Shown here: positions 1 through 8,709 of the stretch, in pieces | How the letters are laid out: the number at the start of each line of letters is the position of its first letter | Numbering within the stretch: the first letter of the stretch is position 1 | Assembly (NCBI GenBank): GCA_021532125.1 | Contig: JADYUX010000001.1 | Span: 434,001 to 498,000 of the forward strand | DNA length: 64,000 bases | Origin: Arcanobacterium haemolyticum | GTDB taxonomy: Bacteria > Actinomycetota > Actinomycetes > Actinomycetales > Actinomycetaceae | Reading direction: 5' to 3' | The notes under the pieces: model-generated | Database searches by the model: none | Told to the model about the DNA's origin: nothing | The model's input: only the letters and a program-made list of their open reading frames with translations | Program-made: the position numbers and the translations under genes

Positions 1-1269
1 GGCAGTCGCCTCAAGGAGTGAACGGTAAATCTCTTCGGGACGCGTTGTCAGCGTCTGGCCGATCGTCATACCAGAAAGTCGTGCATCGGCGAGGATCGAA
101 CGGTTGCCGTTGTGCCAGTCGAGCGAAACGAGGCCGTGCTCGCCAATCTCCTGGTCCTTCGACATATCGACGAGAAGCTGATGGATCGAAACGCCACGCT
201 TCTTTGCTTCGTCCATGTACTCCTGCGGGACACAGTTATCAACGAACCAGCCGAAGATGTCGCCAACAGCAGTCTGGCCTCCCTCGAAGCCCCAGTAGCC
301 GTCCACAGCACCGCCATCGACGATGCCGAAAACGCCTGGGCAGTCGCGGTACTCTTCGCCGTTGAGCACGTAGCAGGACGAGGTTCCGAGAATTGCCGTG
401 AGCTGGCCCGGGCGAACAGCATTCACGCCCGCCACGACGACGTGGGCGTCAATGTTTCCTGCAGCAACCGCAATGCCCTCAGGAAGGCCCATGAGCTCGG
501 CAAATTCCTTCGTCAAGCCTCCGACCTTACCGCCAAGAGGAACGATGGGGTAATCCATCTTGTCCTCGAACATCGTGCCGAAGCCCGGCTTCACGGCCTC
601 AAGGTACTCGTGCGACGGGAACTTTCCGTCTTGGAGCATACGCTTGTAGCCCGAGTCACCAGCAGCGCCAGTGAGGTGGCCCGTCATACGCCATGTGAGC
701 CAGTCGAGCAGGTTGACCACGTAGTCGGTTGCCTCGTAGACATCTGGCGCCATCTCGAAAACTTCGAGCACCTTAGGCAGGAGCAGCTCGGAGGAGAGCA
801 CACCACCGTAACGGGAGAGCCAATCCTCACGACGAGCCTGGGCGACCTGGACGAGACGGTTTGCCTGGTCCTGGGCCCCGTGGTGCTTCCACAACTTCAC
901 ATATGCGTGGATGTTGTTTTCAAAACCTGGCTTCTCGCAGAGCGGGGTGCCTTCCTCGTCCGTGAAGAACACGGTCGCGGAGGTTGCGTCGACGCCGATG
1001 CCGACGATGTCCTTCGGATCAACACCGGCATCCTTGATGGCACCGGGAACCGACTCGCGCAGCACCTTGATGTAATCCGCGGGATTCTGAAGTGCGAATT
1101 CCGGAGGGAGAACCTGGTTGTCGCCAGCCGTGAGCGTACGGTCCATAACACCGTGAGGGTACTCAGTGACGTGAGTTCCAAGCTGCTCACCATTTGCCGC
1201 GTCGACGACGATTGCGCGGCCGGACAGCGTGCCGAAGTCGATACCGATGAGGTACTTCTTATCAGACAT
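1..1269 (-). CDS. araB: L-ribulokinase-type FGGY kinase, C-terminus cut by window edge
   Basis: This gene is read from position 1269 leftwards and runs off the window, leaving 423 residues of a protein usually near 560. It would phosphorylate a ketopentose or related polyol in the cytoplasm. The N-terminus has IGIDFGTLSGRA, followed by GVDATSATVFF and the HAYVKLWKHHGAQ segment, which are characteristic of AraB rather than xylulokinase. A later HNGNRS segment fits the FGGY sugar site. The start is ATG with AAAGGAG upstream. It is the last visible gene of an operon that also has AraM- and AraL-like genes, as in the Bacillus subtilis ara operon, but no araA or araD is seen. The substrate may therefore not be L-ribulose; the family call is firm and the substrate is inferred. 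Confidence 0.88.
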   Translation of the reverse strand, partial: MSDKKYLIGIDFGTLSGRAIVVDAANGEQLGTHVTEYPHGVMDRTLTAGDNQVLPPEFALQNPADYIKVLRESVPGAIKDAGVDPKDIVGIGVDATSATVFFTDEEGTPLCEKPGFENNIHAYVKLWKHHGAQDQANRLVQVAQARREDWLSRYGGVLSSELLLPKVLEVFEMAPDVYEATDYVVNLLDWLTWRMTGHLTGAAGDSGYKRMLQDGKFPSHEYLEAVKPGFGTMFEDKMDYPIVPLGGKVGGLTKEFAELMGLPEGIAVAAGNIDAHVVVAGVNAVRPGQLTAILGTSSCYVLNGEEYRDCPGVFGIVDGGAVDGYWGFEGGQTAVGDIFGWFVDNCVPQEYMDEAKKRGVSIHQLLVDMSKDQEIGEHGLVSLDWHNGNRSILADARLSGMTIGQTLTTRPEEIYRSLLEATA

Positions 1270-1294
1270 GTTTTCTCCTTTAAGTTACGGGAGC

Positions 1295-2662
1295 TCAGGC
1301 TTCAGGGTGACGATGCTGTCCCCAGAAACCTTCATCCGAGAAGAGGTGCTCGACGACCTTGTCGTAAACACCCAGATCGACAAGGATGTCGAATACTGTG
1401 TAACGGTCACGAATCATCTGCGCCTGGAAGTGCGTCTTGCGGAAGCGATCCCAGTCGATCTTGATGAGTTCAGGATGGTAGGGGGCGCCTACAGCCTTGA
1501 GGCGGTCCATCACGTCCTGCGGAGCCATGAGCTGCTTCTTGCAACGTTCGCGCAGCTCGGGCCACTTCTCCTTCAGCAGGTTGATACGGGCAACGAGCTC
1601 GTCACCTTCCGTACGCTTCTTGAGAGAGTGCTTCACGGCCTCATCCTGCATGCGCGGCTGAAGCATCGAACGCACGTTGGCCTCGACTTCTTCAGGGGTC
1701 TTCACCGACGCAAGAGCGTGCTCAATATCGAAGTCCTCTGCCTCCATCTTGAGGAATTCTTCCCAGATGGCGCAGGAGGCAATCGTGCCAATACCTACCT
1801 TGAAGCCGTGCGACAGCGGCGGCTCCCAATCCAAGCCGTGGCCCTCCATCTCCCATGTGTGGGAGAACTGGTGGCCAGCGCCCGAAGCTGAGCGCGACGA
1901 CTGCCCAGCCTGCATGGCGAGACCAGACATGAGGTTGCCTTCCATGAGGCCTTCGATAGCCTTCTTGTCGCCATTACCAATAGCAACCGGATCTGCGAGC
2001 GAAGCGCGCAGCGGGCCCTGAACCATGTTCCATACGTACTCGTTGATCGGCTCGATGCCGAGTGCGTCTGCAAGAATCCAGTCGGCACCTGCCGGGATCT
2101 TCTCGATGAGGTCACCGTAGCCTGTCGCGATGAGACGCTTGGGAGAGTTGCACACCACTTCGGTGTCTGCAATAAGGCCGGCCGGTGCAGGGCAGGCGCG
2201 CGTGATCTTGAATCCGTCGCGTGCGATCGAAGCACCAAACGCAGCGAAGCCATCAACTGAAGGTGCAGTACACACGTTCATGTACTCACGCTTGAGCTCC
2301 CCGGAGGCCAGTTTCGCGATGTCGTTGAGAGAACCCGAGCCAATCGAGCACACGATTGCGTTCTCAAACGGACGAATGTACTCGCGCAGGACCTCGACGT
2401 TCTCGTATCCAGCGTAAAGGGTAGGTGTTCCGGGGAAGATGTAGGGTTCGTCAGCGAACTCCACACCAGCGGCCTTGAGGGAGTCAACGACGCCTTCGCC
2501 CGTTGCAGCGAATGTGTTGCCGTCGGCAACGACGAGAACCTTAGCGCCAGGGAAAAGCTTGGCGAAGAGTTCTCCTGTCTGGGTTGTTACTCCGTCACCA
2601 AAGATAATATCCCGTGTCTCGGTGGCAGTTTTAAGAGCCTGCTCGATCTGTTCACTCGACAT
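1295..2662 (-). CDS. araM: AraM-like sn-glycerol-1-phosphate dehydrogenase family protein
   Basis: This 455-residue protein belongs to the iron/zinc alcohol dehydrogenase-like family of AraM and EgsA, NAD(P)-dependent enzymes that interconvert glycerol-1-phosphate and dihydroxyacetone phosphate. Visible marks are a Rossmann-type N-terminal region (KVLVVADGNTF), GSGSLNDIAK, the APSVDGFAAFGAS loop, and two His-containing metal-site segments, GAGHQFSHTWEM and LSHGFKVGIG. It lies 25 bases upstream of the AraB-type kinase and 108 bases after the HAD phosphatase, so it is probably co-transcribed. In this context it may oxidise or reduce a phosphorylated polyol other than glycerol-1-phosphate. Family membership is clear; the substrate is inference. 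Confidence 0.85.
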   Translation of the reverse strand: MSSEQIEQALKTATETRDIIFGDGVTTQTGELFAKLFPGAKVLVVADGNTFAATGEGVVDSLKAAGVEFADEPYIFPGTPTLYAGYENVEVLREYIRPFENAIVCSIGSGSLNDIAKLASGELKREYMNVCTAPSVDGFAAFGASIARDGFKITRACPAPAGLIADTEVVCNSPKRLIATGYGDLIEKIPAGADWILADALGIEPINEYVWNMVQGPLRASLADPVAIGNGDKKAIEGLMEGNLMSGLAMQAGQSSRSASGAGHQFSHTWEMEGHGLDWEPPLSHGFKVGIGTIASCAIWEEFLKMEAEDFDIEHALASVKTPEEVEANVRSMLQPRMQDEAVKHSLKKRTEGDELVARINLLKEKWPELRERCKKQLMAPQDVMDRLKAVGAPYHPELIKIDWDRFRKTHFQAQMIRDRYTVFDILVDLGVYDKVVEHLFSDEGFWGQHRHPEA

Positions 2663-2770
2663 GATTCTCTTCTTTCCGAAATTGTCTGATAATCCGGTCG
2701 GGGATGAGTTCGTCTTACCTACAAGCCAAACTCGGAAGTCTGTATTTTTCCTCTAAAAAATCTTTGCTGT

Positions 2771-3622
2771 TCAGGCCTCGTCGTCGTCCGTCCAACCCCA
2801 TTCGGCGCGAATTGCATCTGGGATCAGGTGATCGATTCGGTCAAGAACAAAGGTGGGCTGGAGCGATGGATCAAGCGCCTCGGCTTCCTCCAACGTCGAA
2901 TCACCGGTCAGGAGCATGCAGGAGACCATTCCGGTCTTAATCGCCATGCCGATATCGGTCATGAGACGGTCACCAACCATCATGCAATGCTTCGGGTCTA
3001 CGTCAAGACCATCAATTGCGGCCGAGAGCATGATCGCCTCAGGCTTGCCCATATTGGCAACGAGTTCGGTTCCAGTACATCCGACGATCGCACCGACGAT
3101 AGCTGCGGCGTCTGGTTCGCCGCGGCCACCGGGGAAAGGACAGTAGTGGTCGGGATTCGTCGTGATAAGGAAAGCTCGCTTGTAGTACCAAATCGCGTCG
3201 AAAGCGATCTGGAGTTTTCGATATTCGAAGGTGCGATCGTAGGACGCAATGACAATATCGATTTCTTCTGGATTCTCGCTCATGCGGATTCCAGCTTCCC
3301 GGAGGGCCTTCTTCAGCGGCTCCTCAGAGATGGGAAAGACAACGGCATCCGGATGGTTGGCTTTGAGCCAGCGTACCGTCGTCACAACGGTATTCGCGAT
3401 CTCGTCGATAGGAGTTGGGATCCCCAACTTCTCAAGTTTCTCGACGTAGAGCTGTGGGTCCTTCGTCGGATTATTCGACAAGAAACGCACCGGCTTGCCA
3501 AGCTTACGCAAGCCCTCAATCAAACGTTTCGCACCAGGAAGGAGCTCATCTCCAAGATAGATGGTGCCATCCATATCGAAAATATAGGCATCGTAGAGTT
3601 CTTCAGGTGCGGAGCGCTTCAT
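2771..3622 (-). CDS. araL: AraL/NagD-like HAD superfamily (type IIA) sugar phosphatase
   Basis: This is a 283-residue HAD hydrolase. The nucleophile motif FDMDGTIYLG is at the N-terminus, motif II is FLSNNPTKD, and the C-terminal MVGDRLMTDIGMA supplies the acidic metal ligands. The order is that of the NagD/AraL IIA cap subfamily, which dephosphorylates small sugar phosphates and may limit accumulation of toxic intermediates. It sits between the membrane protein gene and the AraM-like gene in one direction, mirroring the araL-araM pairing in Bacillus. A hairpin (3651-3690) lies just upstream, so expression may be partly attenuated relative to the first operon genes. Confidence 0.85.
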   Translation of the reverse strand: MKRSAPEELYDAYIFDMDGTIYLGDELLPGAKRLIEGLRKLGKPVRFLSNNPTKDPQLYVEKLEKLGIPTPIDEIANTVVTTVRWLKANHPDAVVFPISEEPLKKALREAGIRMSENPEEIDIVIASYDRTFEYRKLQIAFDAIWYYKRAFLITTNPDHYCPFPGGRGEPDAAAIVGAIVGCTGTELVANMGKPEAIMLSAAIDGLDVDPKHCMMVGDRLMTDIGMAIKTGMVSCMLLTGDSTLEEAEALDPSLQPTFVLDRIDHLIPDAIRAEWGWTDDDEA

Positions 3623-3644
3623 GGATTATTCCTTCCCTTGTACA

Positions 3645-3690
3645 TAAAAAACTCTGTGGCCAGGGCACCGGGGCGCCCCGGCCACAGAGT
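3645..3690 (-). terminator. Intrinsic terminator or attenuator between membrane protein and HAD genes
   Basis: The arms ACTCTGTGGCC and GGCCACAGAGT (3651-3690) can pair, with a further GC-rich inner pairing. On the minus strand the hairpin is followed by a T-run at 3646-3650. It lies between the membrane protein gene and araL-like gene of an otherwise collinear operon, so it may act as a partial terminator. Confidence 0.7.
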
Positions 3691-3706
3691 CTATGGAGTG
3701 TCAATA

Positions 3707-4774
3707 TCAGGCGAGGAGCTGGGCCAAGCCAACAACTGCCGTGTTGCAGATCCAGATGGCGGCAGCCGGAGGATCAATGTGGGACGTGCCGCGCGAGTAC
3801 CACGTGCGAGCGAAGAACTCACCGAGGAACATAGCGACCGTACCGGCGATAGCAGCAATGATGAGCGTGAAGACAACCGCACCAGCGTTGGCGTTGAACC
3901 ACTGACCAAGTCCTTCTGTGAAGAGGAACTCACCGCCGACAATCGGGAAGAACTTCACTGCAGCAAGACCAGCCGTAATCGTGGCGTGGTGCTGAACCGG
4001 CATGTTCCTGTTGGTGATGAGGAACAGGATGATGATTGCCGAGATACCGAAGCCGAACGACTGAGCGTTATTGATAGCAGCGCTTGCATCGAGGCCACGA
4101 CCCTCAAGGTTGGAGCCAAGAGCCGATGCGAGAACGATCGAAGCGCCACCGGCGGCGATACCGAAGGAAATACCGATTGTCGCGAGCTGACCCGGCTTCT
4201 CCTGCCAACGCAGCCACTGGGCACCGAAGTCATCGGTCGGAGCGATGCGCTGCATGAACGAGCCCTTGCGGCCGTCGAAGGAGTGGAGCGAGCCCTTGAA
4301 GAGTCCCTTGCCAGGGGCGCCACCGAAGATGATACGAGCGGTAATGCCAGAGATGAGAACCGTCAGAGCGACGGAATCAGTGTGGGAACCGAACCACGGA
4401 ATCAGCGAAATGCCAGTCTGGACGATGTGTGCGCCCATACCGAAGATCGAACCGACCCAGAGTACATCCGGCTTGCCAAGACCCGCGAGCGGAGAATTGA
4501 CGTCCTTACCGTCTGTCATGTAGCCGCGGTACGTCGCGTAGATGGCCGCCGCAGCGCCGCCAGCGAAGACGATATGCGGGCCCATGAACGGACCGAAGGC
4601 AAGGTAGTCAAGACCGAACGTGCTGCCCGTTCCGGCAAGGATGCCCCAAGAAGCCAGCACAACAAAACCTGTCAGGACGAAGCCGTAGTTACCACCGATA
4701 GCGGCGCCAAGCGCACCACCAGCACACGCGGCCAGAAGTCCGATACAGAAAACTGCAATCGAAGTAGCAAACAT
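3707..4774 (-). CDS. Polytopic membrane protein, candidate polyol/sugar permease
   Basis: This 355-residue protein has about ten hydrophobic segments with many Gly/Ala-rich stretches, for example LLAACAGGALGAAIGG and IIILFLITNRN. I do not recognise the family. The start is ATG at 4774 with AAAGGA upstream; a longer frame to 4813 lacks a ribosome site. It is flanked by an RpiB-like isomerase and by phosphatase, dehydrogenase and kinase genes in the same direction. It is the only plausible carbohydrate transporter in the whole window, so substrate uptake is a reasonable but unproven role. Confidence 0.7.
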   Translation of the reverse strand: MFATSIAVFCIGLLAACAGGALGAAIGGNYGFVLTGFVVLASWGILAGTGSTFGLDYLAFGPFMGPHIVFAGGAAAAIYATYRGYMTDGKDVNSPLAGLGKPDVLWVGSIFGMGAHIVQTGISLIPWFGSHTDSVALTVLISGITARIIFGGAPGKGLFKGSLHSFDGRKGSFMQRIAPTDDFGAQWLRWQEKPGQLATIGISFGIAAGGASIVLASALGSNLEGRGLDASAAINNAQSFGFGISAIIILFLITNRNMPVQHHATITAGLAAVKFFPIVGGEFLFTEGLGQWFNANAGAVVFTLIIAAIAGTVAMFLGEFFARTWYSRGTSHIDPPAAAIWICNTAVVGLAQLLA

Positions 4775-4841
4775 CGTTGTTCCTTTAGTTAGTTGTGTGG
4801 GGAGCGACCCCACATGTATCTGAGGTAAGAAGGATCACCTT

Positions 4842-4863
4842 GTAGATGCAACCTTGCATCTAC
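4842..4863. promoter_or_regulatory. Palindrome with GATGCA-N4-TGCATC core, candidate operator
   Basis: A perfect inverted repeat with 9-base arms GTAGATGCA and TGCATCTAC and a 4-base spacer lies between the rpiB-like stop and the membrane protein start. The same core (GATGCA-N4-TGCATC) recurs at 37592-37607 upstream of another kinase operon. It could also form a small RNA hairpin. Confidence 0.45.
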
Positions 4864-4875
4864 GCAGCAATGAAC

Positions 4876-5334
4876 TCACTCACCTTCGTACTCGCACAGA
4901 ATGTCCACATTGGCCTTCGAATGCGAGGATGGATCAAAAGTGTATCCCAGAAACTCCCGAGCCAGACGACGCGCGAGCTCAAGTCCGATAACACGCTGCC
5001 CAAGGCACAGCACCTGAGCGTTGTTGGAAAGGACGAGGCGTTCAACGGAGAAACTGTCATGGGCGGTCGAAGCACGTACACCCTTGACCTTGTTGGCCGA
5101 CATTGCCATTCCCATTCCGGTACCACAGACGAAAATTCCGCGGTCAGCCTCGCCGTTAGCGATGCGACGAGCCGCGTTGACACCAACATGGGGGTAGGCC
5201 TGCTTGTCGTCCGATGCTGTAACGCCCGCGTCGATCACTTCGTCAACGCGAGGGTCTGCCTCGAGATCCTTCTTGATGGCTTCTTTGTAATCGAACCCTG
5301 CAAAGTCCGAAGCGACAATCACTCGGTACCCCAT
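4876..5334 (-). CDS. RpiB/LacAB-family sugar-phosphate isomerase (possible tetrulose-phosphate isomerase)
   Basis: This 152-residue protein has the RpiB fold: VIVASD near the N-terminus, catalytic Cys70 in VCGTGMGMA, then ANKVKGVRA and LCLGQRVIG. These enzymes isomerise aldose and ketose phosphates such as ribose-5-phosphate, allose-6-phosphate or erythrulose-4-phosphate. The usual Asp-His of the DHAG motif is here Asp10-Phe11 (SDFAGF), so classic ribose-5-phosphate isomerase activity is less certain. The start ATG at 5334 has AAGGAAGG upstream; a longer frame to 5460 is unlikely. It is the first gene of the operon leading to the AraB-type kinase, and a DhaKL-type kinase at 53.6 kb could supply a tetrulose phosphate. 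Confidence 0.85.
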   Translation of the reverse strand: MGYRVIVASDFAGFDYKEAIKKDLEADPRVDEVIDAGVTASDDKQAYPHVGVNAARRIANGEADRGIFVCGTGMGMAMSANKVKGVRASTAHDSFSVERLVLSNNAQVLCLGQRVIGLELARRLAREFLGYTFDPSSHSKANVDILCEYEGE

Positions 5335-5815
5335 GAGGTGCCCCTTCCTTGCGACACATAATCTAATCCGCACGCAGGCTTTCACACCTGCAACGGATTT
5401 AACATAGCACTTGTTCAGTTCTATCCGAAAAACGACGAACTGGATTGCACACACTCCCACGGCAAGGTGGGCGAACGAGAATGTTCCCAGACATTACACG
5501 TTCTCGAAATCGCATGAATTCGCCGTTTCACTTGACAACAGCGGTGGCACCCGTCACTCTCGCCTCCGTTCGCCCGGTTATCCAGTTCACAACAGAGTGC
5601 TCGTCGGTTTTCACAACCCCTGTGATAATTTCCCACCCAACACACACCCATCATCCACACGAGACTCTCGACAGGTGGGCTGCAGCACACAGAATTTCAC
5701 CAGCCGCGCCAGACTAACGACGCCTAGCCAAACAAACGCCCGCACTCACATACCTCACTACACCACAGGTGCTTTAGACTCCCTGTAGTAGTGAGTATTG
5801 ACGAAGGAGTGAATC
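5335..5815. promoter_or_regulatory. Divergent intergenic region between rpiB-like operon and ribokinase
   Basis: This 481-base gap separates two divergently transcribed carbohydrate genes and must hold promoters for both. I see no gene with a convincing ribosome site and composition. No RNA motif is recognised. A TTGACA-like box at about 5535 lacks a good -10 partner, so promoter positions are not assigned. Confidence 0.4.
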
Positions 5816-6742
5816 TTGGGGAAGGTTATCGTTTTCGGGTCCATCAACCTCGACACCGTTGTTACATGCAAGCGAGCTCCACATATCGGAGAAACCGTGC
5901 ACGGAGATACGCTCTCCTTCCACCCGGGAGGCAAAGGAGCAAATCAGGCAGTAGCGGCAGCGCGATGCGGCGCCCACACGATCTTTATCGGCTGCGTCGG
6001 TGCCGACGACGCCGGAACGAAGCTCATTTCCAATCTCGACAACAACGGAATCAACACATCTCACGTACGCACCCTCACCACCACAACAACAGGGAGTGCA
6101 CATATCACCGTCGACGAAACTGGCGACAACTCAATCGTCGTCATCAGCGGAGCAAATTCCGGTTTTGACACAGAGGACATCGACGCGCTTTCTCGCGCCG
6201 GAGAATCTGACGATATTCTCGTCTGCCAGCTCGAAATTCCGCGTGAGAGTACCGCACGCGCACTCGAGGTTGCCTATAACAACGGTGTACACACCTTACT
6301 TAATGCAGCTCCCGCCGATAACGTCCGCGACCTACTCCCGTTCACGTCCTACCTCGTCGTTAATGAGTCCGAAGTTCGCGCAAACATCGCGGACGACTCC
6401 CTCGGCCTAGAAGATGGCGTGAAGGCACTCGCACAGGAATTTGACCTCACGGTCATCGTCACACTTGGTTCACGCGGAGGATTTGTCGCTTCCCCGAAGG
6501 AAAGCTTCGAGTTTTCTTCCCACAACGTTAATGCGATTGACACGACCGGCGCGGGCGATACGTTTGTCGGCGCATGTGCTGCGGCCCTTGCCTCGGGCTC
6601 CAACCTCCGCGAAAGCATTGCACTCGCAGCGGGCGCCGGCGCCCTGTCCGTGACGAAGCCAGGAGCCCAAGGCGGAATGCCCACACGTCGCGAAGTTGAA
6701 GCTTTCCTCGCGAGCCGCGCGGACAGCACGCCACGTAACTGA
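5816..6742 (+). CDS. rbsK: Ribokinase, PfkB family
   Basis: This 308-residue PfkB-family kinase would phosphorylate D-ribose or a similar sugar at the 5-hydroxyl. The N-terminal GSINLDTV and PGGKGANQAVAAAR form the first PfkB signature, and DTTGAGDTFVGA near residue 240 is the second, with the catalytic Asp and anion hole. NESE in the middle is the usual Mg/phosphate segment. The start is TTG at 5816, supported by GAAGGAG seven bases upstream. It stands alone before the FGGY kinase at 7083 and opposite the rpiB-like operon, so the two transcription units may serve one pathway. Confidence 0.88.
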   Translation: MGKVIVFGSINLDTVVTCKRAPHIGETVHGDTLSFHPGGKGANQAVAAARCGAHTIFIGCVGADDAGTKLISNLDNNGINTSHVRTLTTTTTGSAHITVDETGDNSIVVISGANSGFDTEDIDALSRAGESDDILVCQLEIPRESTARALEVAYNNGVHTLLNAAPADNVRDLLPFTSYLVVNESEVRANIADDSLGLEDGVKALAQEFDLTVIVTLGSRGGFVASPKESFEFSSHNVNAIDTTGAGDTFVGACAAALASGSNLRESIALAAGAGALSVTKPGAQGGMPTRREVEAFLASRADSTPRN

Positions 6743-7082
6743 GTCGGGCGAGACGCCGTTCATCAACCGTCGGCTGCAACAAATGTGCACCCCATCGTTT
6801 TGGGTGGCACAAATGTTCACGCGCTGTCGTTGCATCACATTCAAAGTTACACTTCACACAAGATGGTGTTACACTCACCATCATTGATGTGATTTTGGGA
6901 CAGTGTTGTTTCGTTAGCGACGTCGCTTTCAGCCACCAGCTATGGTCAATCACCTCTGCCGCTCATCACATCAAGCGGTTCTCGCCGCTCGACCTTGCCC
7001 GATCGGAGCACGTGCCTGCGCGGACACCGACTTAAGGCGACCACCCACATCTCAATAAGTTCAAGCTCAAGGGAGAGTCTCT
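6743..7082. promoter_or_regulatory. Intergenic control region upstream of FGGY kinase
   Basis: This 340-base gap separates ribokinase from the FGGY kinase. It holds a 21-base palindrome at 6862-6882, with arms GATGGTG and CACCATC and spacer TTACACT, which is a good operator candidate. A looser pair of ACAAATGT-containing elements sits near 6780 and 6810. No gene is supported here. Confidence 0.5.
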
Positions 7083-8642
7083 ATGTACGACACTGAAGGC
7101 CCCTACGTTCTCGGTATCGACTTCGGCACCGAGTCCTGCCGCGTTGCTATCTGCGATCTCTATGGCCGCCCGCTCACATTCGCAGCAACCGCATACCCAA
7201 CGTCCCACCCGCGCCCAGGCTGGGCCGAACAGAACCCCGAGGACTGGTGGCAAGCCCTCCAGGCATCCACCCACAAGGCCCTCGCCTCCGCAGGCATCCC
7301 CACCTCCGCCATCGCCGGAATCTCCTACGACGCAACCACTCTCACAATGGTTGTTCTCGACGAGAAGGGTGAGGAACTCCGCCCCGCAATCATGTGGATG
7401 GACGTCCGCGCAACGGAACAGGCAAAGCGCGCAGAGCAGTCCGATTCCGTCGCACGTCTCTACAACGGTGGCGGCACCTCCCCCGCGATCGCCGAATGGC
7501 TCCCCTTCAAGGCCGCCTGGCTGCGTGAAAATGAGCCGGAGATCTACGCAAAGGCTGCGCACATTGTCGACGCACCCGACTGGGTCACCTACAAGCTCAC
7601 CGGCGAGTGGACGACGAACATCAACTCGGCCGCACTCCGCATGTACTACAACCGCGATCGCGGAGGCTGGCCGGTAGATTTCTACGAGACAATCGGCTGC
7701 GGCGACGTTTTTGAGAAGATCCCCGAGCGCGTCACAGACCTCGGAACCCAAGTCGGAACTCTCGGCCTCATCCCGGCCCAGCTCCTTGGCCTGCGCCCGG
7801 GAATCCCGGTAGCACAAGGCCCCGCCGACGCATGGGCAGGCCAGATCGGACTCGGCGTTCTCGAACCCGGCGCCATGGCTCTTATCACCGGTTCCTCTCA
7901 CGTGCTCTCCGGCCAGTCGGCTACGGAGATTCACGGCAAGGGCTTCTTTGGGGCCTACACCGATGGCGTCGTCCCCGGCCAGTACACCGTTGAAGGCGGC
8001 CAGGTATCCACAGGCTCCGTCCTCAAGTGGTTCAAGGACAACTTCGCCGCTGACCTCGTCGCAGCCGCCGAAAAGGTTGGCCTCAACCCCTACAAGGTTC
8101 TCGACGACCAGGCAGCAAAGATCCGTCCTGGCTGCGACGGACTCGTCATCAACGAGTACTTCCAGGGCAACCGCACCCCGTACTCCGATTCGAAGGCGCG
8201 TGGAATCATCTCCGGTCTGTCGCTTATGCACACACCGGCACACATCTACCGCGCAATCGAGGAGGCCGTCTGCTACGGAACCGCGCACAACATCAAGGCG
8301 ATGGAGGCTGCCGGATTCGAAGTGAACAAGATTGTTGCGTGCGGTGGCGCAACGAAGAGCCGCGACTGGATTCAGATGCACGCCGACGTCACCGGAGTGC
8401 CGATCAGCTTGACTGAAGTCGGTGACGCTGTGGTGCTCGGAACCTGTATGGTCGCTGCCGTTGGCGCAGGTATCTTCCCAGACCTTCAGGAAGCTGCGAA
8501 GAACATGGTGCACGAGATCGACGTGCTGGAGCCTAACCCCGAGGTTCACGAGGAGTATCAGTTCTACCTCGGCCGCTACATGGAGACCTACGAGGCACTT
8601 CAGCCGACCATCCACAAGATGGTTGACCACGTCGCTAAGTAA
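7083..8642 (+). CDS. FGGY-family pentulose/polyol kinase (D-ribulokinase-like)
   Basis: This is a full-length 519-residue FGGY kinase. The N-terminal nucleotide/sugar motif is LGIDFGTESCR, followed by GWAEQNPEDWW, ITGSSHVLS, FQGNRTPYSD and the second signature region VACGGATKSRDW. The start ATG has GGGAGAG upstream. It resembles the kinase at 49449-50987 along its length and the two are probably paralogues. It differs from AraB and XylB sequences elsewhere in the window. Its substrate cannot be read from sequence; D-ribulose, erythritol or a related compound are candidates. A strong terminator follows, so it is probably the last gene of its unit. Confidence 0.88.
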   Translation: MYDTEGPYVLGIDFGTESCRVAICDLYGRPLTFAATAYPTSHPRPGWAEQNPEDWWQALQASTHKALASAGIPTSAIAGISYDATTLTMVVLDEKGEELRPAIMWMDVRATEQAKRAEQSDSVARLYNGGGTSPAIAEWLPFKAAWLRENEPEIYAKAAHIVDAPDWVTYKLTGEWTTNINSAALRMYYNRDRGGWPVDFYETIGCGDVFEKIPERVTDLGTQVGTLGLIPAQLLGLRPGIPVAQGPADAWAGQIGLGVLEPGAMALITGSSHVLSGQSATEIHGKGFFGAYTDGVVPGQYTVEGGQVSTGSVLKWFKDNFAADLVAAAEKVGLNPYKVLDDQAAKIRPGCDGLVINEYFQGNRTPYSDSKARGIISGLSLMHTPAHIYRAIEEAVCYGTAHNIKAMEAAGFEVNKIVACGGATKSRDWIQMHADVTGVPISLTEVGDAVVLGTCMVAAVGAGIFPDLQEAAKNMVHEIDVLEPNPEVHEEYQFYLGRYMETYEALQPTIHKMVDHVAK

Positions 8643-8655
8643 GGCTCATGAACTC

Positions 8656-8709
8656 ACGGCAGCGTGGGGGTGAAGTGAACGTGCTTCACCCCCACGCTGC
8701 CGTCGTTTC
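8656..8709 (+). terminator. Intrinsic terminator after FGGY kinase
   Basis: A perfect 20-base-pair stem (8656-8675 with 8684-8703) with an 8-base loop lies 14 bases after the kinase stop, followed by CGTTT. The stem is unusually long and stable. Confidence 0.85.

Noticed and set aside
112-1464. 450-residue plus-strand frame at the window start
   Set aside because: It is the complement of the AraB-type kinase, which has clear conserved motifs.
2828-4792. 654-residue plus-strand frame
   Set aside because: It lies antisense to two good genes (HAD phosphatase and membrane protein), is rich in Arg/Asp/Glu, and has no ribosome site.
7032-8630. 532-residue minus-strand open frame opposite the FGGY kinase
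   Set aside because: Mirror image of a strongly conserved kinase frame; Val/Asp/Glu-rich composition and no family features. It is a high-GC antisense shadow.
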